Positions 50,631 to 58,234 of a stretch of 64,000 bases of DNA are shown here, in pieces. The stretch's first letter is position 1. Each line of letters begins with the position of its first letter. The translations under genes were made by a program, and so were the position numbers. The notes under the pieces were generated by a model. The model saw only the letters and a list, made by a program, of their open reading frames with translations, was not told the origin of the DNA and did no database searches. The DNA lies in the NCBI RefSeq assembly GCF_008271745.1, contig NZ_VKKZ01000019.1, positions 744,001 to 808,000 of the forward strand, written 5' to 3'. Source of the stretch: Rufibacter glacialis. GTDB taxonomy: Bacteria; Bacteroidota; Bacteroidia; Cytophagales; Hymenobacteraceae.

Positions 50631-50669
50631 GAAAAGCCTTCCCAGACGGGGAAGGCTTTTCGCTTTTAT
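50631..50669 (+). terminator. Orphan plus-strand terminator
   Basis: GAAAAGCCTTCCC (50631-50643) pairs perfectly with GGGAAGGCTTTTC (50649-50661), followed by GCTTTTATAG. No annotated plus-strand gene precedes it for more than 500 nt. Confidence 0.7.
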
Positions 50670-50715
50670 AGCCGTTCGGTTTCAGGTCCCTTTTCTATGA
50701 AATAGGCTATAAACG

Positions 50716-50755
50716 AAGAACCGCTGCCTCGTAGCTTAACGGGGCAGCGGTTCTT
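50716..50755 (-). terminator. Terminator of the amino-acid permease gene
   Basis: A perfect 13-bp stem (50716-50728 with 50743-50755) lies 19 nt past the permease stop. Both flanks are T/A-rich, so it may work in both directions. Confidence 0.75.
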
Positions 50756-50773
50756 TGTTTAGGGGGAAAGCGG

Positions 50774-52240
50774 TTACCCTTCTACCCGCTTAAAGCGTTT
50801 CCCAACCAGGTAATACACCGGTACGCCTACCGCCACCAGAATCAAGCCGGGCCAGGAATAGTCCGGCTTGTAGATGAGCAGGATCGTACAGATGAAGGAG
50901 GCCATGAGAATGTACAAGGCAGGCAACACCGGATAACCGATGGCCTTGTACGGGCGCGGGGCATCTGGCATGGTGCGGCGAAGCACAAAAATGCCGGCAA
51001 TGGTCAGAATATAGAACAGCAGCACCGCAAAGATCACGTAGTCCAGCAGGTCTGAGTAACGGCCTGAAAGGCACAACAAACTCGCCCAAACGCATTGGAT
51101 GGCTAAAGCAGCCCCCGGAACCCCGTTCTTATTCAGTTTGGCCATGCTGGGGAAGAAAAGCCCGTCTTTGGCCATGGCGTAGTACACACGCGGCGCCGAC
51201 AGGATCACCCCGTTGTTGCAGCCAAAGGTGGCAATGATGATCAGAATGGCGATGCCAATGGTGGCGGGCGCCCCGCCCATCACCTCGGCCACGGCCGTGC
51301 CTACGCGGTCATTGCTGGCAAACTGGAGGCCTCGGCTCAGAGCATCTACCCCCGCCGGGTCACCCTGCAGCGGCAGAATGGTGAGGTACACAATGTTGAT
51401 CAGGATGTAAAGCACCGTGACAATAGCCGTACCAATGGCCATGCTCAAGACAATGGTGCGCTTGGGGTTCACGATCTCGTCCCCGGAGAAGCCAATGTTG
51501 TTCCAGGCGTCAGAAGAGAAAAGCGACCCGATCATGGCCGTGCCGATGCCCACCATGAGTGCCCAGCCCGAAAGCGTGGTGCGGGTGATGGCCCCGGTCT
51601 CCTTGTCCAGCACCACCGACTGCGCATCCCAGAGGTTGGAGAAGTTCAGGTCCATGACCTCCGGATTGGTGCCCAGCAGCAAACCAAAACCCAGTAGCGC
51701 GAACAAAGCAATGATCTTGGTGCTCCCGAAGATGTTCTGGATGATGGTTCCGTTCCGGACGCCTTGCTGGTTGATGAGGGTGAGCAGCACAATGGAGGCA
51801 ATGGCCAGCAACTGCACCGAGGTGAATTGCAGAAAGCCCAGATCCAGCAAGACATTGTCTTCTGAGAACCAGGGCAACACCACCCCGGTAAACCGCGCAA
51901 ACGCCACGCCCACGGCCGCAATGGTCCCGCTCTGGATCACCAGGAAAAGGGTCCAGCCGTAGAGGAAAGCCACCAACGGCCCGTAAGACTCGCGCAAATA
52001 CACGTACTGGCCCCCGGCGCGGGGCATCAGACTGGTCAGCTCACCGTAGCTCAGTGCGCCGGCCAGGGTCATAAGGCCCGTCAGTCCCCAAACCAGCAGC
52101 AGGTAACCAGAGCTTCCTACAGAGCGGCCAATGTCGGCACTAACAATAAAAATACCGGACCCAATCATGGACCCGGCAACTAACATGACGGCATCAAATA
52201 ATTTGATCTCGCGCTTGAATCCCGTAGAAGTTTCTGACAT
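50774..52240 (-). CDS. APC family amino-acid permease
   Basis: A 488-aa inner-membrane transporter of the amino acid/polyamine/organocation superfamily with about 12 membrane segments. The first helix has the unwound GSMIGSGIF motif (about 22-30), which binds the amino/carboxyl group of the substrate. TLAGALSYGELTSLMPRAGGQYVYLRE-type sequence in helices 2-3 is split into ALSYGELTSLMPRAGGQYVY. A later segment reads WNNIGFSGDEIVNPKRTI. Similar to LAT-type or serine/threonine-like exchangers, but with no partner visible. The substrate is not predictable. It is monocistronic. Confidence 0.93.
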   Translation of the reverse strand: MSETSTGFKREIKLFDAVMLVAGSMIGSGIFIVSADIGRSVGSSGYLLLVWGLTGLMTLAGALSYGELTSLMPRAGGQYVYLRESYGPLVAFLYGWTLFLVIQSGTIAAVGVAFARFTGVVLPWFSEDNVLLDLGFLQFTSVQLLAIASIVLLTLINQQGVRNGTIIQNIFGSTKIIALFALLGFGLLLGTNPEVMDLNFSNLWDAQSVVLDKETGAITRTTLSGWALMVGIGTAMIGSLFSSDAWNNIGFSGDEIVNPKRTIVLSMAIGTAIVTVLYILINIVYLTILPLQGDPAGVDALSRGLQFASNDRVGTAVAEVMGGAPATIGIAILIIIATFGCNNGVILSAPRVYYAMAKDGLFFPSMAKLNKNGVPGAALAIQCVWASLLCLSGRYSDLLDYVIFAVLLFYILTIAGIFVLRRTMPDAPRPYKAIGYPVLPALYILMASFICTILLIYKPDYSWPGLILVAVGVPVYYLVGKRFKRVEG

Positions 52241-52358
52241 AGAATCTAATGACTGTTGGAAAGAAGGGTGAAAGGTGGAGAAAGAAAAGAGTAAAAAGAA
52301 AAGGCGGAGGCCAGGCCCCCGCTCATTTCCATTGTTTTTTCACAAAAAGAACCTACAA

Positions 52359-52580
52359 CTAGATTTTGCGCGGCGGCAACTCAAAGGCCACGGCGTTGTG
52401 CTCAAAATGTCCTTTGTGCGAACCGTCGCAGAAAGGTTTATTCTGCGATAGGCCGCACCGGCAGATAGACACCACCTCGCGCCCTTGCAGGTTGTACTCA
52501 TTGCCCTGGGGGTCAACTATGATGAACTCGCCTTCAATCTTGAGCGAGCCGTTATTGTTCACGGTCAGTTTGGTTTTCAT
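52359..52580 (-). CDS. CDGSH iron-sulfur domain protein
   Basis: A 73-aa protein (start at ATG 52580; a longer frame adds 16 improbable residues) with the complete CDGSH 2Fe-2S signature CRCGLSQNKPFCDGSH near residues 40-55. The three Cys and one His ligate the cluster. The preceding part (NNNGSLKIEGEFIIVDPQGNEY) is the usual small beta-cap. Bacterial members are small soluble redox or cluster-transfer proteins of unclear role. It lies 118 nt upstream of the permease gene on the same strand and could be cotranscribed. Confidence 0.9.
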   Translation of the reverse strand: MKTKLTVNNNGSLKIEGEFIIVDPQGNEYNLQGREVVSICRCGLSQNKPFCDGSHKGHFEHNAVAFELPPRKI

Positions 52581-52878
52581 GCTGTTTTCAAAAAATAGGG
52601 GTAAACGAAAAGATTCAAGAAGAGGCAACGCCTGTTCCGTCCCTCTTGGAAGGAGCGAAGACTTTGCCTCGTTTCAAAGATAGTGTTTTTGCGCAAAGCG
52701 CCGCATGCCGGTTCCAAGGTTTCTGCCTGCCAGGGAGCCTAGGGGAGAAATCCTGGAACCGGCCGCCCAACAGAACCCACGGCTGGTTGCTAGCCAACAA
52801 GAGATGCCGGCAAGATTTGCTTTCTGCCCATTTTTTTCTGTGTTTTAACCCCGGCAGCCGCTGCGTACGTATAACTAC

Positions 52879-52895
52879 GATGCTTCCAAAGCATC
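52879..52895. promoter_or_regulatory. Palindrome upstream of the OmpA gene
   Basis: GATGCTT-CCA-AAGCATC is a perfect 7-bp inverted repeat about 25 nt before the OmpA-family start. It could be an operator or a leader hairpin. No regulator can be named. Confidence 0.35.
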
Positions 52896-52919
52896 TATTG
52901 CCTGATTAATTATAATACT

Positions 52920-53765
52920 ATGAGAAAAAACGTTTTAAGATCTGCGTTGCCCGCTGTGTTGGCTATGAGTTTGCTGGGATCCTGTGTGTCATCTAAAAAG
53001 TATGAGGCGGCCCTGGCTGAAAACCGCTCCCTGGTGGTGCTGCAAGATGAACTGACCCGCCAGAAAGCCGAGCTGGAAAGCGAACGCGCCCGTTTGCAAC
53101 AAGACAAAGAACGTCTGAACCAAGAGAAAGCCGACCTGGCCCAGGAGAAAGCCTCTACTGAAGCCTCGCTCCGGACCAACCTGAGCAACAAGAACCAGCA
53201 GGTAGACAAACTCAGCGCTGATCTACAGGCCCGCGAAGCCCGACTGGCCGAGATGCAGCGGATCCTGGACGAGAAAGACCGGGCGGTAAACAACCTTCGG
53301 CAGGTAGTGGGCAAGGCCCTGTTGGGCTTTAAAGCCTCAGACCTCACCGTAGATGTGCGCAACGGCAAAGTATATGTGTCCCTTTCAAACCAGTTGCTGT
53401 TCAAGTCGGGTTCTACCAAAGTAGACGCCCAGGGGCAGGAAGCCCTTAAGAAACTGGCCAGCGTACTGCAGAACCAGCCAGACGTGAACGTGGTGGTGGA
53501 AGGCCACACCGATGACGTGCCCGTGGCCAGAGGCACCGCCGGCATGCAAGACAACTGGGACCTGAGCGTACTGCGGGCCACTGAGATCACCCGCATCCTC
53601 ACCGAAGCCGGGGTAGCACCACAACGCGTAACGCCTTCGGGCCGGTCTAAATACGTGCCCGTTGATGCCGCCACCACCGCAGATGCCCGCCAGAAAAACC
53701 GCCGCACCGAGATCATCCTGACGCCTAAGTTGGATGAGCTCTTCCAGATTCTGGAGAAGAACTAA
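52920..53765 (+). CDS. OmpA family lipoprotein
   Basis: A 281-aa outer-membrane lipoprotein. The signal ends LLGSC (Cys about 22), followed by a long coiled coil (about 30-125, KAELESERARLQQDKERL and similar heptads). The OmpA-like peptidoglycan-binding domain spans about 150-275: LLFKSGSTKVDAQGQEALKKLA, then EGHTDDVPV (about 193), then WDLSVLRATEITRIL, and RRTEIIL at the end. The conserved Asp and Arg that bind diaminopimelate are in place. It ties the outer membrane to the cell wall through a long stalk. A structured 3' region and terminator follow at 53864-53998. Confidence 0.93.
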   Translation: MRKNVLRSALPAVLAMSLLGSCVSSKKYEAALAENRSLVVLQDELTRQKAELESERARLQQDKERLNQEKADLAQEKASTEASLRTNLSNKNQQVDKLSADLQAREARLAEMQRILDEKDRAVNNLRQVVGKALLGFKASDLTVDVRNGKVYVSLSNQLLFKSGSTKVDAQGQEALKKLASVLQNQPDVNVVVEGHTDDVPVARGTAGMQDNWDLSVLRATEITRILTEAGVAPQRVTPSGRSKYVPVDAATTADARQKNRRTEIILTPKLDELFQILEKN

Positions 53766-53863
53766 GCTTGCTTGGGCGGAAGTTGCCCTAAGAGAAGGCC
53801 GTTTCCTTCTACCTTTTCCCTGGTTCAAGTTTCTACCTCAAAACCATGTTGGGGAGAAGTTTA

Positions 53864-53998
53864 CCGGTTCAGTAAGGCGATAGCCTTACAACGCGAATGG
53901 TAGAATATGGCATTCCATGTAAGAGGTAGCATAAACCGGCCCTTCCCTGATTTTCTAAGGCCTACTCTAGCCATGTGCTGGGGTAGGCCTTCTTTTTT
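53864..53998 (+). ncRNA. Candidate structured RNA or structured 3' UTR
   Basis: After the OmpA gene, CCGGTT (53864-53869) can pair with AACCGG (53934-53939). Inside are GTAAGGC-GATA-GCCTTAC (53872-53889) and ATGG-CATT-CCAT (53907-53918). A rho-independent terminator (AAGGCCTAC 53957-53965 with GTAGGCCTT 53983-53991, then CTTTTTT) ends it. The layout suits a small RNA or an OmpA-mRNA-derived 3' fragment. No Rfam family is recognised, and the stems are short. Confidence 0.3.
53957..53998 (+). terminator. Rho-independent terminator after the OmpA gene
   Basis: A 9-bp perfect GC-rich stem followed by CTTTTTT, about 190 nt past the OmpA stop codon. Confidence 0.8.
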
Positions 53999-54114
53999 AG
54001 GCTGTTTTTGGTAAAGCAGGGGCAAAATAGAACGGCTCATGGGAGGAAATGCCAGGGCCTTTTTTGGCCTTGTTCTTGCTCTATAAGCAAGTGAGGGCCT
54101 TTCAGAAAAATAAG

Positions 54115-54122
54115 TACCTTTG
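54115..54122 (+). promoter_or_regulatory. Bacteroidota-type -7 element (TACCTTTG)
   Basis: An exact TAnnTTTG match 35 nt upstream of the start at 54158, the best placed in the window. No good TTTG -33 box is seen. Confidence 0.55.
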
Positions 54123-54157
54123 GCTAGGCAACCGATCAACATTACAAGAGACAAACC

Positions 54158-54850
54158 ATGCAAAAAGGAAATATTTTTGGGCTGGTACTGGGCCTGACAA
54201 TGGCATGCTCCGGTACGGGGTGGGCCCAGGAACAGGAAACCGAGAAACCCACCACTTCTTCCGCCAAGGAAACCCAGGAACCGGTGGTGGAACAGGACCT
54301 CCGTAATTTCAAGGAATGGGTAAGGCTTCAGTCAGACAAAGTAGCCACTACCACCCGTGCCGAATGGCCTACTATCAAGAGTGATTTTTCACGGCAGGCC
54401 AATAAGATAGAAGGCAGCTTCCAGAACCTGTCTGAGAACTCCAAGCGGGAGTTCCTGGAGTTAAAAACCCGTTTTCAGGAATTAGAGGCCAAACCCATGG
54501 CCGATGAAGTACCCCTGCAAGCCGAAGAAGTGCGCCTGCGCGAAAAGGAACTGCTGGGGTCTTTTGCTAATGTGCAGAACATCAGTGCTATCCATCTGCG
54601 CGAGGCCTACATTCGGTTCATGCAGAACGTGCGGGTGAAACGGCAGGCCTGGACCTCCCGCGACTGGGACTACGCAGACTATATTCTGCAGAACCTGGGC
54701 AAGCGCAAAGCCGCGGTAGAGGAGAAGCTCACCACCCTGGATGAGATAAAGATCAGAAGCCTCATTGGCGAGTTCTACACCCTCAGGTCTGGCCAGGAGT
54801 TCAAGGAGCAGCAGAAAGCCAAGAAACAAGGGCCGGGAAAGGCGCAGTAA
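54158..54850 (+). CDS. Coiled-coil exported protein, copy B
   Basis: A 230-aa exported protein paralogous to the minus-strand lipoprotein at 45948-46622. Its signal peptide (IFGLVLGLTMACSGTGWAQ) holds TMAC, which may be a lipobox (Cys about 13), or cleavage may fall after GWAQ. The helical, highly charged body shares FKEWVRLQSDK, NLSENSKREFLELKTRF, EVPLQAEE, FMQNVRVKRQAWTSRDWDYADY and KIRSLIGEFYTL with copy A. No enzyme motif is visible. Two differently placed and oriented copies suggest a small expanded family. A 25-bp hairpin follows. Confidence 0.75.
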   Translation: MQKGNIFGLVLGLTMACSGTGWAQEQETEKPTTSSAKETQEPVVEQDLRNFKEWVRLQSDKVATTTRAEWPTIKSDFSRQANKIEGSFQNLSENSKREFLELKTRFQELEAKPMADEVPLQAEEVRLREKELLGSFANVQNISAIHLREAYIRFMQNVRVKRQAWTSRDWDYADYILQNLGKRKAAVEEKLTTLDEIKIRSLIGEFYTLRSGQEFKEQQKAKKQGPGKAQ

Positions 54851-54876
54851 GGCGTCATTAACTCAATACTAAAAGA

Positions 54877-54930
54877 AGCGAGGCCGTTTCTGAAGCGTTT
54901 TTAGGAAAACGCTTCAGAAACGGCCTCGCT
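54877..54930. terminator. 25-bp perfect hairpin between convergent genes
   Basis: A perfect 25-bp inverted repeat (54877-54901 with 54906-54930) with a TAGG loop, between the coiled-coil paralogue and the minus-strand small lipoprotein gene. It has no long T tract. It is probably a bidirectional terminator. Confidence 0.75.
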
Positions 54931-54943
54931 GTTAGTAAGGCTC

Positions 54944-55228
54944 TTAGATCGTGTCTCTGAGTACCTGGTTTTTGGTGGTGTTTGATTTGGAGGAATTCTC
55001 CTCACCGCGGGTGTCTGAGTTGCCTACCCGTTTCTGGGTCAGTTCAGTGGCGGTGGCCCCGGTGGTGTCATTGGGGTTGGGGTTCACCACGCTGCTCTTG
55101 TTGTTGGGGTTGCTGGAGTTCTGCGCCGCGTCTTGCCCCGCCGAGTTCGTGTTCCCGCCGGTTTGGGTGTCACAGGCGCTGAAACCGGTCATGCCAGCCA
55201 TTGCCAAAAGTATTAGGAGCTTTTTCAT
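54944..55228 (-). CDS. Small Asn/Thr/Ser-rich lipoprotein
   Basis: A 94-aa predicted lipoprotein (MKKLLILLAMAGMTGFSAC, Cys about 19). The mature part is low-complexity, rich in Asn, Thr, Ser, Gln and Gly, with no fold, and ends in a charged stretch (NQVLRDTI). It has no recognisable family. The clean signal peptide and the terminator beside it support a real gene. It lies divergent from a PIG-L deacetylase gene. Confidence 0.65.
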   Translation of the reverse strand: MKKLLILLAMAGMTGFSACDTQTGGNTNSAGQDAAQNSSNPNNKSSVVNPNPNDTTGATATELTQKRVGNSDTRGEENSSKSNTTKNQVLRDTI

Positions 55229-55411
55229 ATCGTTCTTCTGTTTAAGCGCTGTTTTAGATTCTGTTAACTGCTAAACAGGCGAAAAAGTTATCCGGCCTAA
55301 ATCATGGGGTGGCCCTGTTCCCTTGAAGTAAAATTCCATAGCTTTACCCTCTGATACCGCTGGGATTCCCGTCTTAGACCCCAACATTAATTTGAACTTC
55401 TTTTGGTTGAC

Positions 55412-57937
55412 ATGACCTCTGTACGTGTTTTAGTGACTGCCGTGCTCCTGGCCTGGGGAGCGGGGTTTTCGGCCTCCTTTGCCCAGGCTCCCAAGAAACC
55501 CAATGCCGCTGATATCCGCCTGGCGCTGGAAAAACTGAACGTGCTGGGCAGCGTGCTGTATTTTGCGGCACACCCAGATGATGAAAACACCCGCCTCATC
55601 GCGTACCTGGCCAATGAACGCAAATACCGCACCGGCTACCTGTCGCTCACCCGCGGCGATGGCGGCCAGAACCTGATTGGGCCAGAGATCAGGGAGGAAC
55701 TGGGCATCATCCGGACGCAGGAGCTGTTGCAGGCCCGGCGCGTAGACGGCGGAGAGCAGTTCTTCAGCCGCGCCAATGACTTCGGGTTTTCCAAGAACCC
55801 CGCTGAGACGTTCACCATCTGGGACAGGGAGCAGGTGCTGGCAGATGCCGTGTGGGTCATCAGGAAGTTCCGGCCAGACGTGATTATCACCCGGTTCTCG
55901 CCCCAACCCAGCGGCACCCACGGGCACCACACCGCCTCGGCCATGATTGCCCAGGAAGCCTTTGACGCCGCCGCTGACCCCAAGCGGTTCCCTGAGCAGC
56001 TGAAAACCGTGGAGCCCTGGCAAGCCAAACGCCTGCTTTGGAACACCTCCTCCTTTTTCTATAGTCCCGGACAGAAGTTTGACGCCGCAGATAAACTGAT
56101 GGTAGAGACCGGCGTGTACAGCCCCCTGCTGGGCCGGTCTTACAATGAGATTGCGGCCCAGAGCCGCAGCATGCACAAAAGCCAGGGGTTTGGCAGCAGC
56201 GGTACACGGGGAGAGGCCGTAGAATACTTTGAGTTTCTGAAAGGCGCACCTGCCAAGAAAGACCTGGCGGAAGGCGTTAACACTTCCTGGAACCGCGTGC
56301 CCGGCAGCCAGGAAGTAGCCAACCTGCTGCAGGAAGCCCTGAAGAAGTACCAGGTCGCGGCCCCGGCCGCCTCGGTGCCGGTCTTGCTCAAAGCCCATTC
56401 GGCCCTGGCCAAATTACCCGCCTCTTATTGGAAGACGGTAAAGCAACAAGAACTGCAGGAGGTGATTAAAGCGTGTCTGGGGCTGTACCTGGAGGCCTCC
56501 TCGGTAAAGGATTATTCGGTGTCGCCGGATGAGCCGGTCACCTTGTCCATTGAGGCGGTGAACCGGTCACAGGTACCCGTCACGCTCACTAAGGTAGACT
56601 ACCTGTTCGCGGGAAAAGACACCACCGTGCAGCAGAAGCTGGAGGAAAGCAAACCCTGGTTTGCCCGCACTACAATGACCATTCCGGCTGCCACTGCCTA
56701 TTCCCAACCTTATTGGTTGCGGCAACCCGGTTCCACTGGCATGTTCAAGGTAGAAGACCCGGCCATGATTGGGCAACCAGAGAATACCGCCCCCGCCCAG
56801 GTGCGCCTGCACCTGAACGTGCAGGGTCAGCCTTTCATATTTACCGTTCCGGTAGTGTACAAACGAACAGACCCCGTGGAAGGGGAGCAGTACCGGCCTT
56901 TTGAAGTGACGCCGCCCGTTTTCGTGAACATCACAGAGAAAGTCTACGTCTTCGCTGATGCCCAGCCCAAGCCGGTGACGGTACGGGTGCGTGCCGGGAA
57001 AGACCAGGTGGCGGGGCAGGTAACGCTTAGGTTACCACAGGGCTGGCGCGCTGAACCAGCCACCGCCGCGGTTAGCCTGGCGCAGAAAGGCGAGGAGCAA
57101 ACCTTTACCTTCATGGTCACGCCCGGGGCAGCCCAGATAGAAAGTGAACTGGGCGCCGCCGTCACCAGCGGAGGCAAAACCTATACGCAGAGCCTCCGCA
57201 CCATCCAGTACCCGCATATTCCTACCCAAACCCTGTTGCCAGAGGCGGTGGCCAAAGCCGTAAAATTAGACCTGAAACGCAAAGGCCAGTACATCGGCTA
57301 TCTCATGGGCGCCGGAGACGAGGTGCCGGCCAGCCTGCAGCAGATCGGCTACGCTGTAGACCAACTCCAGGTAGGAGATCTGTCGGCGGCGGCCTTGCAG
57401 AAATATGATGCGGTGGTGGTGGGCGTGCGGGCCTACAACACCCTGGACCGCCTCAAATTCCTGCAGCCCCAACTCATGCAGTATGTCAAGAACGGAGGCA
57501 CGCTGGTGGTGCAGTACAACGTGAGCAATGGTTTGGTGACTCCTGACCTGGGGCCGTATCCTCTCAAGTTGTCCAATGACCGCGTTACGGTAGAAGATTC
57601 CGACGTCCGGTTCCTTCAGCCTAACCACCCGGTTCTCAATACGCCTAACAAAATCACCGCGCAGGACTTCAAGGGCTGGGTGCAGGAACGCGGCCTGTAC
57701 TTCCCCAACCAATGGGACCCCGAGTACGAAGCCATCCTTTCATCCAATGACCCGGGTGAAACCGCCAAAGAAGGAGGCTTGCTGGTGGCCAAATATGGGA
57801 AAGGGCATTTCGTGTACACCGGGTATTCCTTCTTCAGAGAATTGCCGGCCGGAGTGCCGGGAGCGTACCGGTTGTTCGTGAACCTGCTTTCCTTAGGGAA
57901 AACCGTTTCAGAGCCGGTTTCAGGAAATAGGCCCTAA
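55412..57937 (+). CDS. PIG-L family deacetylase
   Basis: An 841-aa exported multidomain protein. ATG 55412 gives a signal peptide (VRVLVTAVLLAWGAGFSASFA) and the mature N-terminus. The PIG-L/LmbE zinc deacetylase domain (about 45-260) contains AAHPDDE near residue 51 and the second ligand motif GTHGHHTA near 170. It acts on N-acetyl or related amide groups of sugars. The C-terminal two thirds hold NPCBM/Ig-like beta domains (about 360-590) and a glutamine-amidotransferase-like domain (about 610-830; VGVRAYNTLDRLKFLQPQ, LVVQYNVSNG). This architecture occurs in Bacteroidota. The catalytic Asp and both His are present. It appears monocistronic. Confidence 0.92.
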   Translation: MTSVRVLVTAVLLAWGAGFSASFAQAPKKPNAADIRLALEKLNVLGSVLYFAAHPDDENTRLIAYLANERKYRTGYLSLTRGDGGQNLIGPEIREELGIIRTQELLQARRVDGGEQFFSRANDFGFSKNPAETFTIWDREQVLADAVWVIRKFRPDVIITRFSPQPSGTHGHHTASAMIAQEAFDAAADPKRFPEQLKTVEPWQAKRLLWNTSSFFYSPGQKFDAADKLMVETGVYSPLLGRSYNEIAAQSRSMHKSQGFGSSGTRGEAVEYFEFLKGAPAKKDLAEGVNTSWNRVPGSQEVANLLQEALKKYQVAAPAASVPVLLKAHSALAKLPASYWKTVKQQELQEVIKACLGLYLEASSVKDYSVSPDEPVTLSIEAVNRSQVPVTLTKVDYLFAGKDTTVQQKLEESKPWFARTTMTIPAATAYSQPYWLRQPGSTGMFKVEDPAMIGQPENTAPAQVRLHLNVQGQPFIFTVPVVYKRTDPVEGEQYRPFEVTPPVFVNITEKVYVFADAQPKPVTVRVRAGKDQVAGQVTLRLPQGWRAEPATAAVSLAQKGEEQTFTFMVTPGAAQIESELGAAVTSGGKTYTQSLRTIQYPHIPTQTLLPEAVAKAVKLDLKRKGQYIGYLMGAGDEVPASLQQIGYAVDQLQVGDLSAAALQKYDAVVVGVRAYNTLDRLKFLQPQLMQYVKNGGTLVVQYNVSNGLVTPDLGPYPLKLSNDRVTVEDSDVRFLQPNHPVLNTPNKITAQDFKGWVQERGLYFPNQWDPEYEAILSSNDPGETAKEGGLLVAKYGKGHFVYTGYSFFRELPAGVPGAYRLFVNLLSLGKTVSEPVSGNRP

Positions 57938-58108
57938 AACACCGCCATAGGGGGTAAGCCTGTGGGAGTGACTGGCGCAAGGCAATACCGGCAGTGCCAC
58001 AAAGCGTTGGGTAGATGGAAGGGGAGTTGGGCCGGCGCCGCGTTTTGCGCCTGTTTTGCGGAAAGTGCTTTTGTTTGAACCTTAGAACCTTACTTTATAG
58101 ACCAATAC

Positions 58109-58234
58109 ATGACCAAAGGAGACATAGACCCGCCCCCGTTCTTTAAAACCTGGAAGGCCATGTACTGGCTGGTGCTGGGCGTGCTGGCCGGGTTGATTCT
58201 GGTGTTTTACCTCATCACCCAAGCCTATTCATGA
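58109..58234 (+). CDS. 41-aa single-pass membrane microprotein
   Basis: A small gene reading MTKGDIDPPPFFKTWKAMY with one membrane helix (WLVLGVLAGLILVFYLIT, about 20-37) and a short tail ending QAYS. Its TGA overlaps the ATG of the sodium:solute symporter gene (ATGA), the classical sign of translational coupling. Being that short it is easily missed. The hydrophilic N-terminus with DPPPF is followed by the helix, so it probably sits beside the transporter as an accessory subunit, comparable in position to small subunits of other SSS transporters (for example DUF485/YjcH or DUF4212), although it is not recognisably homologous to them. Confidence 0.75.
   Translation: MTKGDIDPPPFFKTWKAMYWLVLGVLAGLILVFYLITQAYS

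Larger units (their letters stand above)
50099..50773. other. Intergenic region with orphan terminator, possible ncRNA
   Basis: About 675 nt without a recognised gene. On the plus strand a strong terminator at 50631-50661 has no gene upstream of it, which raises the possibility of a small RNA ending there. A short frame near 50496-50705 runs through that hairpin and is not believable as a gene. A second terminator (50716-50755) belongs to the minus-strand permease. Confidence 0.4.
53766..54157. other. Intergenic region between OmpA and the coiled-coil paralogue
   Basis: About 390 nt. It holds the structured 3' element, the terminator and, at 54115-54122, a TACCTTTG promoter element. No coding frame is credible. 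Confidence 0.45.

Noticed and set aside
50496..50705. 69-codon plus-strand frame
   Set aside because: It translates through a strong terminator hairpin and has no recognisable family, so I treat the region as non-coding.
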